A stretch of 64,000 nucleotides of DNA, from NCBI GenBank assembly GCA_022393335.1, contig JAJEKB010020889.1, forward strand, positions 323,135 to 387,134, in the 5' to 3' direction. A program made the translations under genes and the position numbers. This DNA is from Macrotrachela quadricornifera. Its lineage: Eukaryota; Rotifera; Eurotatoria; Philodinida; Philodinidae. How positions within the stretch are numbered: position 1 is the stretch's first letter; each line of letters opens with the position of its first letter. Positions 10,960 through 23,588 of the stretch are shown here, piece after piece. The notes beneath the pieces are model-generated. The model saw nothing but the letters and a program-made list of their open reading frames with translations, ran no database searches and was not told where the DNA came from.

Positions 10960-12973
10960 TCAATATCGATAGTAGTCGGGTTTAAATGGACCTTTGGGAT
11001 CTACATCTATATAATCTTGTTGTTTTTTTGTTAATTTATCTAAATGGACACCTAAATAATCTAAATGTACAGATGCTACCTCTTCATCCAACTAAAACAA
11101 AACGAAATAAAGAAAAAAAAATGTTTTCAAGAATAATAATAAAAAAAAACTAACAATTTTTGGTAGAGTATGAATTCCAATTGGATATTTACCTAATTTT
11201 GTAAACAATTCAATCTGTGCTAATATTTGATTTGAAAATGAATTACTCATTACAAAACTGGGATTTCCATGTGCACAAGCTAATTATAAAAAAAACATAT
11301 TTTGTATTTTACCTTTATAAATCATACTTACAAAGATTAACAACACGACCATCAGCAGGTAAAATAACAGCACGACCATTTGGTAAATGATATATATCAA
11401 CCTATTATAATATACACAAATAAACTTTAAATTTATTGAAACTATATCATATATATATATATATATACTTGTGGTTTTATATTTTCAACTTTGATTGCAT
11501 TAGATTTTAACCATAAAACATCAATTTCTGTTTGACCTGAACCAATATTACATAAAATAGCCATATTACGCATTTCTATAATATGTTCACCGCGAATTAA
11601 ACCAGTTGAACCAGTAGCTGTAACAAATATTTGACCAATTTTACATGCTTCACTCATTGTTATCACTTGATATCCTAGAACAATTCATCATTATCGATTA
11701 TTACAAAAAAAAGGCGGTATGAATATATACCATCCATTGTAGCTTGTAAAGCACAAATTGGATCTATTTCAGTAATGATAACTCTTGCTCCAAAACCACT
11801 AAATGCTTTTGCACATCCTTTACCTACATTTCCATATCCAACGATTACAACTGTTTTTCCTCCAATCATAATATCAGTTGCTCGTTTAATTCCATCAATA
11901 AGACTTTCACCACATCCATAATTATTATCAAATTTTGATTTAGTTACACTATCATTTACATTAATAATTGGAAATTTTAACTTTTTATTTTTCAACAATT
12001 TTCGTAATTTAGTTATACCAGCTGTTGTTTCTTCACTGCAACCATGTATAAAACGTGTTAAATCTGGATATTTTTCATGAATAATTCGTGCTAAATTAAA
12101 ACCATCATCTAATATTGCATTTAATGGTTCATTATTATCAAAATAAATTGTCTAAAAAAACAGAATTTATAAAAGAAAAATTGTATCACACAATTCTTGC
12201 AGGATTAAATATGAATAATGATATAGCTACTAGCGCTGATTGTAGTGAGTTCAATCTTGATTATAAGTCTATAGGTAATCCTTCCCTTCAGAGAGATTAT
12301 CATCCTCAATAAAAGATCATATATGAACAACAGTTTTTAAGTTTAAAGAACTCAAAGAACAATAACTAATTAATTAATTAAAATATCGGTCATGATTTGT
12401 GGGAGGACGCGGAGTAGTGGATTCAAATTTCTACCTCTATAAACATGAACACTATTTTTAAAATCATGTTATACAAGATAAAATCTTTTGAATTTACTTG
12501 CTCTATACACCACAATTTTTCATCATCAGTTTCACCTTTCCATGCATATATAGATATACCAGATTTGACTAATGCAGCTGCTACATCATCTTGTGTTGAT
12601 AATGGATTACAAGAACTCCATTGAATCTATAATATGATAATTAAATATTTCAATATAATCAATAAATGAATTACTTGTGCACCCATATCACGTAATGTTT
12701 CTATCATAACACCAGTTTGTGCTGTTACATGTAAACATCCAGCAAGACGAACACCTTTTAATGGTTTTTCAGGAGCATAAATTTGTCTTAATTGCATTAC
12801 TCCTGGCATTTCAATTTCAGCCAATGACAAAGCTCTTCTACCTGATTCAGCTAGATTTATATCAGCTATTTTATATCTGAGTTTTTCACCATTACCATTA
12901 GAAAATAATGAATTTTCTTCATTTTTATATTGTTGATCATTAAAGCCATTTGATACTACACATTCATCTCCAA
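10960..12973 (-). CDS. S-adenosylhomocysteine hydrolase-like protein (first exon unresolved)
   Basis: Seven minus-strand exons can be joined in phase: 12973-12675, 12626-12498, 12151-11731, 11674-11469, 11401-11332, 11279-11155, 11091-10960, giving 459 residues; the first exon upstream of 12973 was not found. Landmarks: [42 protein letters not shown], the NAD-binding [11 protein letters not shown] and the C-terminal [14 protein letters not shown] breaks S-adenosylhomocysteine into homocysteine and adenosine in the methylation cycle, using bound NAD. Odd: the usual GHFDxEID gate reads GSGQTEID, and the later GHPSFVMS reads GNPSFVMS, so two active-site His and the gate Phe are missing. There is also a ~30-residue N-terminal extension. 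It may be a divergent enzyme or an AHCYL-like regulator. Confidence 0.85.
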
Positions 12974-13108
12974 CTAAAATATAATAACAAATTAAATTCG
13001 ATATTATAATAGTTATGTAATGTTAAAAATATCAATTAAAGAATTTATTGAAAAAAAACAATCGATTTATTTCCGTTTATTGCAACCGTAGCATTATCCA
13101 GATATTAA

Positions 13109-13408
13109 ATGGATCGAGTACTCATTTTCACGGCAGGCATACCGATTGCACCTTATATTAATCTCACGCTATACCATTCTTACATCATATATACATCATT
13201 AATCAAGTCTTTGTGCATCAATGATACTTTGAATCAAGGACAAATCCTCAATATCTCTATTGTGTGTGTAGCTTTTGTTCTTTTTATCCTTCAATGGATT
13301 ATGACACTCATTAGAAAAATGAATGTATTTGTTAGTTTATTGATCATTTATATAAAAGTATGTAATAGCAAATTAGATTCTGGAAATAAAGATCAATTCA
13401 ACAAATAA
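13109..13408 (+). CDS. Doubtful 99-residue hydrophobic ORF
   Basis: An ATG-started frame with one clear hydrophobic stretch (residues ~48-70, SIVCVAFVLFILQWIMTL). It lies just upstream of the SAHH-like gene on the opposite strand, where that gene's missing first exon or promoter would be expected. No homology recognised; codon content is ordinary AT-rich. It may be chance. Confidence 0.2.
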   Translation: MDRVLIFTAGIPIAPYINLTLYHSYIIYTSLIKSLCINDTLNQGQILNISIVCVAFVLFILQWIMTLIRKMNVFVSLLIIYIKVCNSKLDSGNKDQFNK

Positions 13409-13724
13409 CGAAATTATTAATACAAAATCTACTTGGCATTTATTCATCTTTTTAAATTCATTATTATAAACAATAGAAAAATAACAAACTAACTTATTTT
13501 CATATTCTCTATTGATTTATTATTTATTTAGAAGTATTAATATTTATAGGAAATTAAATTTTTGATAGGTAAAATTAATAAAATGATCAGTAAATTATAT
13601 AAGTGATCAATGATTAAATTAAAGATCACTTATAAAGATCGAAATGTTTTATATTGCCACTTTCATTCACTCACTTCGTTCCCTTTGTTTACCATCATTG
13701 AACGATTCCTTCCTTGATTAACTC

Positions 13725-13957
13725 TCATATCACCACCTGTGCTCCGTATGTACCCCACAGAAAAAGGACACGTTTAAATAAAATTTTGATCTCACAGCTT
13801 GGATCAACAACATCTAGATGGGATCGATATACATTCTTAGTATGCCCTATTGTCATCTTCCTAGATACAAATTGAATTGATAAGTTCTAAATGCTATGTA
13901 TGAAAGAATATCGGAAAGAAACCTCATGAAGTATGAGCAGAACACAGGTGGTGATAT
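13725..13957. repeat. Small inverted-repeat element
   Basis: ATATCACCACCTGTG at 13727-13741 matches the complement CACAGGTGGTGATAT at 13943-13957; the arms extend to ~25 bp with a few mismatches. The ~230-bp unit is MITE-sized. No coding content. Confidence 0.5.
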
Positions 13958-15730
13958 AATAATAAATGCAAAAATATTTGTTACAGAATTAATGATACCT
14001 TTACAACTAAAGATTTAATCATATCAATGAACCCTTTCAACAAAACAAGTGTAATTTCTCTTGCAAGTGTCGATTAAAGAACTATATAAGTAAACGTAAA
14101 TTTCTCTCTTTCGAAATGATTTTATGCTTATTTCGGCATTTCTTCCACAGAATTGTCGCTCTTTGACCTATCACTATCGATCTGTGAGAAAAAAAGAGGT
14201 AGATTAATAAAGTCTAAACTTATCTTCCCAGTATAATAATCGAATTTTCATTTTCTTTTCTTCCTTTCATAGTTTGAATTTTTATTTAAGTATGTTTTTC
14301 CTATAATGAATAAATTTTTATATAATAAACTTCGTCAACTAGTAATATAAGCATTTTCAGTGATGAATTCATTTATTCAACTGATCACTTAAATGATAGT
14401 CATATTTATATTCAATTTAACATTAGTATTTGTTTTATATCATCTCTAGTTTTTTAATGAAAGTTCCTGATTAAATGTTAGACTGATTGTATATAACATA
14501 AAACTACTTTTAAACTAAATTTTCTTTCTTTTATATTACTGTAATTAAGTTTGAAAAGTACATCTTACAAATTTTCTATTAACTTTCGATAGAGATCGAT
14601 AGATAAGTAATATTCTTAATTGTATAAAATCTGAATTGGATGTTCCTTTCACTTTATGCATAATTAAAATCTTGTATAAGTCTTTCGTTGGTATTAGTAA
14701 AAAAAAGTTTTAATTTTATATTAGTCAATGTTAGTATAATAATAGGAAATTGTCGTTCTATTCGAGACCTTTTTGCTATAGTCAAATAAAATGTTCCATT
14801 TAATTTTTAAAAGTAAACAATTTGTCTATATTAGAATTGATAAAAGTAAGCATCAATCAAGGGTAAGAGTTCTGTTTTAGACATAATTAGTCAACGAATA
14901 AATTAAAATAAATTAATAAAAGAAGAACGTTTTTAATCTATTCATCGTTTGGTAATAAAATGCGTTTTTATTTTTATTAAACTTACTGAAATTTTGTTCA
15001 GTGAATTGTCGATGAAAACGTTTTCTATCTTTTTGAATTAATGTTGTTGATATTGCGGAATTTTCTCTATCTTTCTGTTGTTGTGTATATTCACAATTTT
15101 GATGTAACTTTCGTTTGTGAACCATTTTGTTTTTTATCTGTTTCAAAGTAAAATAATGATTATTGATTTATTAAATAAATAAATAAGTGTAATCTGTTCT
15201 TCTATTAATTGATTTTCTACTATAATGAGAGATGAGTATTTATATAATTATCATTTATTCAGTTGGAAATAAATTCGGAATTGCAATTATGTAAAAACAA
15301 AATAGGAAGAGAGAAAAATCATATAATCGTTATAGTCATCATTAGTCAGTGTTGGTAAATATTACAGTTTATTTTGTTCTTTCGTTTTTAGTTCCTTTTC
15401 ATTTATACTTACTTAATTAACCTTTTATCTCTTTCGATAAAAAAATTGAAATATATCATCATAATTTACTCGATAACCTAAAGATAAGATATAAATATCT
15501 CATAGTTGGATAAAATTAATCATGAAAAAGAAAATTAATTTTTGTTGATATATTTGTAGTAAAACGATAGAAAGTGAAATATTCGATAATTAAATGAGGA
15601 AGTAAAAAAAATCATGATATAATATAAAGTGATGTTATATCGATATATTATATAAAGAAAATATCTTAGCAAATAATTTATATAAAAATATATAGAATTT
15701 AATCAACTTTTCGGTTGATTGTTAATAAAA
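13958..15730. other. Gene-poor AT-rich DNA
   Basis: No gene that I can support. A 77-codon minus-strand frame (14913-15146) is Lys/Gln/Asn-rich and not recognised; it was not called. The stretch ends in the presumed promoter of the MFS transporter. Confidence 0.4.
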
Positions 15731-17771
15731 ATGATTGATAATATAAAAATAACAAATGAAGGAAAGCAAAATAATTATAAAATTCGTAAATGGTCTGGTG
15801 TTATTTGGATGTTTATGGAAGTTAATTTAATTGGTGGAACAATATTTGGATTTTCTGCTTTATTTAAAATTTTATCTCAATATGGAATTTATGAATATAG
15901 AAATAATTGTTCATTATTATTAGAAAATAAAACAGAAAAACTAGATGAACAATTATCTTGTGAAGGATATCAGACACGACATTATCAAGTATAAATATAT
16001 TTCAGATAAATTTATATATATATATATATAAAATATATTTTAGAATGCATTAACATTAGGTATTATATTATTTGAAATTCCATCAGTCATTATTGGTCCA
16101 TTAATTGATAGATTTGGATCAAGATTTATTAAATTAATTTCAATGTAAATATTTCTTATCTCTTCTGTTTTCATATATAAAATTATTTGATTTGATTTTT
16201 TTTAAAGAATTTTTCATATAATCGGATGGTTATCATTAGCACTTGTTAGACCTGGTAAATTTGTATAAATATTTATATATATATATATATACTGTATTAT
16301 TTTTTTTAGGACGAGATTCACTTTTATATGTGCATACAAGTTTTTCATCATTATCTGCTATTATTGTATTATTAACAGCTTATACATCAAGTGATTATTT
16401 TTCAAAATCAAGAGCATTTGTATCTGCATTATTTGCTGGTGCATGTACATCATCAACAATGTGGTATTCGATATTTCAAGTATCTAAAAAAAAAAAAGAA
16501 ATCTTTTATTTATTCAATAATTAAATATTTATTCTAGGTTTCAATTGATGCTGGTAAAATAACATTAGAACAACTATCTTATATATGGATGTCATTTGGT
16601 GTATTAATGTTAATAAGTTCATTTACATATCTTGATTGGAAATATTCTATTTTAAATTTACCTTATCAATTTAATACTAAATTGGAAAAGAAGAAAAATT
16701 CTTCAACAAATATTACTAGTAATTTATTATAAAAAAAATATTGTTTATTATATATGTATGTAATACTCTATTTATTTAGATGAAAATAAATTTTTAAAAA
16801 CTAATGAAAGAGATAAAATAAAATGGTATAGAAGAATTTTGAAACGAAAAGGTGTTTGGCATTATTTAACAAGTCCATTATATATATTGATTGTGTTATT
16901 TTTAAGTTTTCTTTTACTACCGGGAATATTTCTTGCTGTAACTTGGTATCCATGGGTATATTATATCACAAAACAAGATACATTATTAAGTAAGTTTACA
17001 ATCTTTACTTAATTAGAATTTATTTATTTTTTAAATGATAATAAAATGATCATTTATTATTTGATGTATTTGTTTAATTTGTAGCTAATAAATATACATT
17101 TGCATTTAATTTATCTACTATTGCTGCAATTATTATTTGTCCATTAAATGGTTTTTTACTTGGATTTAAAGCTGATAGAAGTAATTTTTGTTAAAGTTAA
17201 TATTTATCTAATTTTTTTGAATGATTAGGTAAAAAACAAAAATTGTTTAATATATCATTAATACAAAGTATATCATGGATTATTAATATTGTATCATGTA
17301 TTATATATATGTTTCCTCAAAAGAATATGATTATTCCAGCATTAATCATTAATTGCATTGGACGATCTATAATTGTCGGTGGAAGTCAAGCGGCAGTGGC
17401 CACATAGTATGTATTACTTTTAAAAGATATATCTGCTCAAATATTTTCTTTTTTCTATTTTAGTTTTCCATCTGAATATATAGGTACATTAACTGGTGTA
17501 ATGTGGACTTGTGTTGGTGTTATTACCACTATTCAATATGGTTTAATTAAATTAACAGATGATATATCTCATTCATGGAAAGTAAGTATTTATTGTGTTT
17601 TCTGTCATTATTTTATAAAACTAGTTTATTTATTTGTAGGCGTGGTTAATTGTATTATCGTTGGTGATATTAATGTTATGTCATCCTATTCAATTATGGT
17701 TAAAATATGTAAGAGAGTTAAGAAGAAATTCCACGATAACTGTCGAACAAGAGATTATAACTAGATTTTGA
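15731..17771 (+). CDS. Major facilitator superfamily transporter, SLC43-like
   Basis: Ten exons join in phase: 15731-15988, 16044-16144, 16208-16254, 16310-16479, 16538-16718, 16780-16989, 17085-17180, 17229-17406, 17464-17581, 17640-17771, giving 496 residues. Introns are 48-95 bp and AT-rich; several hold TA runs. The first helix (VIWMFMEVNLIGGTIFGF), the GPLIDRFGSRF loop between helices 2 and 3, the cytoplasmic Lys-rich loop after helix 6 and the YFPSEYIGTLTGVMW helix are MFS features. The order is closest to SLC43/LAT3-type amino-acid transporters as I recall them, but the substrate is an inference. About twelve hydrophobic segments are present. The start at 15731 is the first ATG of the frame. 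Confidence 0.82.
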
Positions 17772-18328
17772 AAAGACAAATAATTTTATTTATATTTTTT
17801 TTTATTTTTGTTTCAAATTTATCTCAGCTCTTTTTATTTTTACATAATTTATTGGTGAATATTTTATCTTTCCATTGTATGTTGTGCAAATGTCTTCGCT
17901 AGATAATGCCGATCAAAACAAGATTTTTAGTGTGAAATTTTGCTTGGATTTGAAGTTTACATCTGGTTAAGTGTCTCATTTGTTGAATGAATAAAATTCA
18001 GCATTTTCTGGCATATTGTCATCTGAAAATGTAAAATATTTTTCGTCGTCCTTGATAATGACGACGAATGTTTAAGATTTTTCAACGTAATTTTCGCATT
18101 TATTAAGTATTTATTGTATGTTTATATACGTTGTTTCCGACAAATATTTTATTCTATCTACGGTAAGATGAGAAGCGTAGCATATGCATTTCAAGTGTTC
18201 AAATGAGATACATAAAAAGCATTTTGTAAAATAAAATAGTCACTATATAGTTATTCTGAGTGATAATCTGATATTCATTCATCAGGTTTTCGATTACTCA
18301 ATTCTAAGTTCATAAGAATGGCTCATAA
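17772..18328. other. Intergenic, no gene seen
   Basis: Downstream of the MFS gene. T-rich polyadenylation-type sequence follows the stop; a short AGTTTTC-type hairpin (CGTCGTC/GACGACG near 18042-18067) is the only structure noticed. Confidence 0.35.
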
Positions 18329-18568
18329 TCACAACAAAATTGCCAAAATGAATTTGTAAGGATCAGCCATAAATATATGAAAAAAACTGACACGTGTATA
18401 TTCAAATAGATGATTTGTACTTGTTGTAATATTAGGGCACTGAGTAGGTAAAGCAACAAATTGAAAGAATTCGAGGTCGATACCGATTCCTGCCACCATA
18501 TAACCCATTTTTACACGTTTCATTTCAAGCCCATAGATTTGACCTAACATTAGTCCTATACTTGTCAA
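18329..18568 (-). pseudogene. Unrecognised coding fragment, possibly decayed
   Basis: A 79-codon minus-strand frame whose open reading extends upstream to about 18607 (RIISTPIDIIVNSL...). A second coding-like piece in another frame, starting MNDGGLSLTDIDAVMAWYR, lies at ~18685-18620. No in-phase intron with normal length joins them, which suggests decay. Composition (LEFFQFVALPTQCPN, two hydrophobic stretches) is protein-like, but I do not recognise the family. Confidence 0.3.
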
Positions 18569-19335
18569 ACTATTAACGATAATATCGATTGGTGTGCTGA
18601 TAATTCTGAAACTACATACGTATATGGCGATACCAAGCCATTACTGCATCAATATCAGTTAGTGAAAGTCCTCCGTCATTCATAAATTATGGAAATGTTT
18701 CGACAAACATTTTTTTTGTTCGTTCGCATACGATTTTTATAAATTTATTAATTAATTCTTATCAACATATTTCTTGACATATCAATTTGCAAAATGTTTT
18801 AGTATAATTAAGCATGAGAACGTACTTAATATTATTGCAGTATTAATCAATAAAAATAAATAAATTCTAAACTTCATCTAATAGGGTTATGTTTTTAATT
18901 ATTTGTGAATCACTTCCTCATTATTTATCTATTACGACACGAAAAAAAAAGGTAAATGAAAAAGGTTCGATCACGTCTGACAGCCAATAAACACGTTGAA
19001 ACGAAACGTGATGAAACATAGAATGAAGATGAGAGTGATTTACTCTCCAAACTTATGAATAAATATGTTAAATTTTCTCATTTTGGTTGTTTACGAGTAT
19101 GAATAGAAAAAACTGAAATAAATACCAGGTATAACATGCTTTGTCAAGTATATAAAAACACAATCTACAAGTTTAGAGATTCTTTTAAGAGTATAATATT
19201 AATATCTTGTAATTAGATAATTATAACTGAAAATTATTCTTTTTAAGGGTACTGTATGTCAATGAATCTTTTTCTCTTTTCTTGTTTATTATGAAAATAT
19301 ATCAGTTAAAATGAAAATTCGATTGATAATCTTGT

Positions 19336-20061
19336 TTATTTGTCTTGTCTAGTTGGACAAATGACAATTTCTCTAATGCAAATTGATTGTGGTTGTTGAT
19401 AAGCAAAAAGAATTGATTTTGCTATGTCTTCACTTTTCAATGGTTGGCCCATTTCTTTTTTCGATTTTTCGTAATCATCTTTTATTTCTTTTGAAGTTGT
19501 ATGAGATAGAAGCTCAGTTTCAACTATACCTGGTGCAATCGTAATAAGACGAACATCATATGATGCAACTTCTTCACGAATCTGTTCTGTAATAGCATGA
19601 ACAGAGAATTTTGTACCACAATAAACAGCATGATTAGGATAGGTTTTTCGTCCTGCTACCGAACTAATATTAATAATTGTTCCATGATGACGTTGTTTCA
19701 TACTTGGTAGAACAACATGAATTCCATTGAGAACACCCATTATATTGACATTGATCATTTTTTCCCATTCATCCGGATCTTGTGAATCACCTTGACCTAA
19801 AAGCATAAGACCAGCATTGTTGATTAGACAATCGACTGGACCATATTTTATTTCAGCTTTTTCAATGGCTGCTTTGATTTCTTCACGATTAGCAACATTA
19901 ACTTTAGCACATAATGTATCTGGTAAATTCAATGCTTCTAGATGATCAAGACGTCGAGCGAGGAGTAACAATGGATGACCAGCATCAGAAAATGCCCGTG
20001 CTGTTGCTTCACCAATGCCAGAACTTGCACCAGTTATTACAATTAGACATTTTTTAGACAT
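19336..20061 (-). CDS. Short-chain dehydrogenase/reductase, classical SDR
   Basis: A single-exon gene of 241 residues, normal length for a classical SDR. Visible: the cofactor loop TGASSGIG (residues 10-17), the LLARR that follows beta-strand 2 and suggests NADP(H), NNAG (~81-84), the catalytic Ser in INISSVAG (~137) and YxxxK as YCGTK (~152-156). The closest style is bacterial YdfG-like NADP-dependent hydroxy-acid/serine dehydrogenases. Lack of introns among intron-rich neighbours is compatible with bacterial origin (inference). Substrate unknown; probably cytosolic. Confidence 0.92.
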   Translation of the reverse strand: MSKKCLIVITGASSGIGEATARAFSDAGHPLLLLARRLDHLEALNLPDTLCAKVNVANREEIKAAIEKAEIKYGPVDCLINNAGLMLLGQGDSQDPDEWEKMINVNIMGVLNGIHVVLPSMKQRHHGTIINISSVAGRKTYPNHAVYCGTKFSVHAITEQIREEVASYDVRLITIAPGIVETELLSHTTSKEIKDDYEKSKKEMGQPLKSEDIAKSILFAYQQPQSICIREIVICPTRQDK

Positions 20062-20269
20062 TTTTTATTTAATCAATTGATAAAAAACAATATTGAAATA
20101 TAGATATATAAATATATACACTCTTACTACTACGACTTTTATAAGAGGAAGAAAAAAGGGAAGTGACGAAAATACATACCTGACATGCCTTGATTTGAAA
20201 AGAAAAAAACATTTTCGCACAGAAAACAACAGAATGAAGAAAATATATGTAATCATTGTACACGATTGA

Positions 20270-20655
20270 AACTTTTAGGTTTTGGGATTTGAGTCATAAA
20301 TCGACATTGTATTTTTAGTTTCAACTTTCCGATGGAAGAATTGTAAAATTATTTGGAATAGATTTCAATTACAATTAAAATCAACAGAAGATCAGGGAAT
20401 AAACTCAAATTAATTAATCATATTGAAATATAAATTTAAATAAAATATATTATTTTCAAACTCAGGACTAAACTTAAAATTATTGTTTTTGCTTCTAGAA
20501 TATATATCTTCTCGAAAATCGACAATATTTTCATATTTTGTCAAACAAAGAAAATTCTATACTCATTCAATCTATAATTTGAGCTGCTTAAACCCTTTCA
20601 AATTTTCAATTACTCCAAGAGAGAATGTATTGATATCATATCTACCATAGTTTTC
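20270..20655. repeat. Dispersed repeat, copy 2 (partner at 3534-3955)
   Basis: Same orientation and order of words as copy 1 (GGGATTTGAGTCATAAATCG, AATAGATTTCAATTACAATT, CTCGAAAATCGACAA), then the weaker tail AGAGAATGTATTGATATCATATCTACC matching copy 1's tail. It sits just upstream of the SDR gene. Confidence 0.75.
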
Positions 20656-20802
20656 CTCAACAATTACAAATCAATATTGAATTTTACAAATGACAAATGT
20701 AAAAAGGCTTTTTCTGTTTAATAAAAAAAGGGTGCAAATTAAAATATAACGATAATTTTTAAAAAGTAATTAATATAAGATTGTCATGTATTTCATTAGA
20801 TT

Positions 20803-21600
20803 ATTCCCTTTACTGAAAGAAAGGGTGTTACATTGAAAAATGTATGTATGTTTGTTTGTCTGTCCTAATCAATCAGATTTGAGCACGCACTTTTTCCACT
20901 ATTAGCCCTATGACATGTGTCAATATTTGCGCATTTAGATGACATACGGGGATACCTTTAATATGACCTGAACAACACCCGCTTCCTTCCTCTACTGAAG
21001 GGAAGATCATACGAAATGAAATTCTGAGGGGTCAAAAAAACATGGTCTCAGCTGGAGCTCTAGAGCAAAAAATAGGCTTGGCTATCTTTTTCTATATAAT
21101 AATGTTGAGTGTCTCTGTGTATGTTACCAGGTTAAAGGAACAGGGTGATGGTAGAGATGGAGTCAAAGGAGCATATGGTAGTTTTCAAAGAAATTTTTAT
21201 TCCCTTTTCTGAAAGAAAGGGTCTTACATTGAAAAATGTATGTATATTATTTGTTTGTCTGTCCCAAACAATCAGATTTGATCAAGGGTTTTTACTGTTA
21301 TTATGCGCATGAAACATAGACATATTCGGGTCATTTAGGGGTTATCGAGAAGCACCTGTAATATGGCTCGAACAACTTTATGTTTCGTATGGACCATAGT
21401 AAGAACCCAATATCAGCCCATAGTGTAAACACCTTTTCAGCCAATCAAATTTCAGCCGCGAATTTTTCTATTATTATCTGAATCAGACATAGACATATTA
21501 GGGCCATGTAAACATTGTCAAGAGGCATCTTTAGAATGGTTCGAACAACTCTGTTTCCTCAACTGTAGGAAGGGTCATATGAACAAAATAGTTTATGTAT
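20803..21600. repeat. Three diverged direct repeats of ~200 bp
   Basis: Units begin at about 20803, 21198 and 21430. The first two share TTACATTGAAAAATGTATG and GTTTGTCTGTCC; all three share a CAATCA(G/A)ATTT word, then an A-T-rich block ending in an ATATGxxxxGAACAAC word. The separation is uneven (395 and ~230 bp). No ORF. They may be remnants of a non-autonomous element that inserted repeatedly. Confidence 0.55.
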
Positions 21601-23588
21601 TTGTATCAAAGATTTATACAGAAGTATGTAAAAAAAAACGAAGTGACTGCTAAATATCCTGTTGATGAGACTTCATAGACATCAACCTTAAAATAACATT
21701 CAAAATAGGCGACGATTTTTCCTAGGGCACAATGTAATGTACTCTATAGGTGGCAGTTTTTGAATAGTTTCGCTTTTTTAGTTCCTTAGTGAATGTATTA
21801 GCAAATGTCGAGTAACGTTTTGAGAGAAATTCAAACGAGATGCATCTATGCGGTTCAAACCTAAACTAATATTGAAGGATATAGCGGTGTTAAATATGGA
21901 AACGACTAGACGTTGACTTAGAACGTTATTTCAAAGCATAGTTTTGAAATAAGTTTCAAGTAATTTAAATGGATTTTCTAAAGAGCCTAATTAATCTCGT
22001 TTGATAACGAATCCTGCAAAATACCATTTTATAAAAACATAAAAGTAATTGAAAACTGATGAAAACTACACAATATTATTTGAGTGTTGAAAGTCTTCGA
22101 TTGTGCATTGATATGTTACGAGTAAGCTATTTTTGTGCGCATGAGAATCCTAATGTGACAGAAGATAGACAGAAAAATAAACTGTACATAGAAACGGCTA
22201 GACGTGAATAGCCGACCGAAGGGAGGTCGCCGAACGACTAGTCGTTGACTTAAAAAGTTTATTATAGGTGCAATAAGTGAGATTTAGAGTATCTTAATAG
22301 ATTCTCAAATGATTCGATTCTTGAGGAAAAATAATTCTTTATTAGACATTTTATGTAATAGAGCATATTTAGTAAAGGAATTGTGAATGCTAATATTGTG
22401 TTATTTGCTTATTGCAGCGTAAGCAGAAATAAATATGTAGTCATGTCGTCCTAAAATTTTAAGAAGCTGTCCGGAATTCTCTAGTTTGGAAAAAGATACT
22501 ATCTTCATAGGATTGTGACTTGGAGTGATCGCCACCTGGTCATGCTACTGAACTTGATGAACAAATTGAAGCATCTGAACTATATTTCATTTCGTTTTTT
22601 TAAAGAAACAGTCGTATACTGATTAATATTGTGTTTAAAAAACATGAATATTTGTCTCTTCATTTTGTTTAAACAAGTCAGAGTTCAGGATTGGAAAATA
22701 AGACGTCCCAAACTACTGATTATGGTCCGATATCGGTATTAGACTTGTTCAAACTTAATCAAGGATAAATAACTCGAATTTGAGGTTTGCTTGTCATTCA
22801 CATATGAATCTATATAGGAATATTTCGATAAAACGATCATCGTTAGAGTGGATATTTTGTTTCGTAGCTTTCATGCAATCAAGGAGATTGAGATATAAGA
22901 TAATCCAAATGGAAATTATTTTGAATGATAATCACACTAAATTTTCTTTGAGAAAAGGGCCAGCGAATTCGTAGAATGAGCGTTACTTGTAAGATAAAAA
23001 TAATCAAAATTCAACTCAAACAAATGTAGGGTAATCTTTCAAAAACTATTGAATGTAGAACTTTTTTTTATATAACAGAACATTTTTGATGGTCATAAAA
23101 TTCGAGTTTTTATTAAATAATATTTGTTAATTTTCTACAACTTTGTTTTTCAATTCTATTTTTATTGATTGTTCATTCATTGATTACATTCTTGCTATGG
23201 TAATCTTCTCATTGAAAAGTTTCGATGAAAAATGCCAACTTTGTTACAGACAGTTTTAAGAGAACTATCAAAATAATACAACGATTTAATCTGATTATAT
23301 ATTCAGGACATATTGTTGCTATTCTTGCTGTTATAACTATGTAACTTACATGCTCCTTTGTATATAATTATAAGAACATCTTAATGGCATAGAATGAGAA
23401 TTCTACGAAGCGAACAAACGTCAAACGAGAGTAAGGAGGTAACATTTACTTTTTTATCAAATGAGTTATGTTTTTCTAGTGATTCTAAAATTATACAAAT
23501 TATCTATTACTAAGATCCAGTATAGTCTATCTCACAGAAAATTATTTCATTCTCTTAATTTCACAAATGAGAAATGGTTTAAAGATTA
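21601..23588. other. Gene-poor DNA
   Basis: No gene seen. A short palindromic block rich in CGACTAG/CTAGACG words lies at 22192-22252, with a related copy near 21900-21925. A 64-codon frame at 22780-22974 has no recognisable features. Confidence 0.4.
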
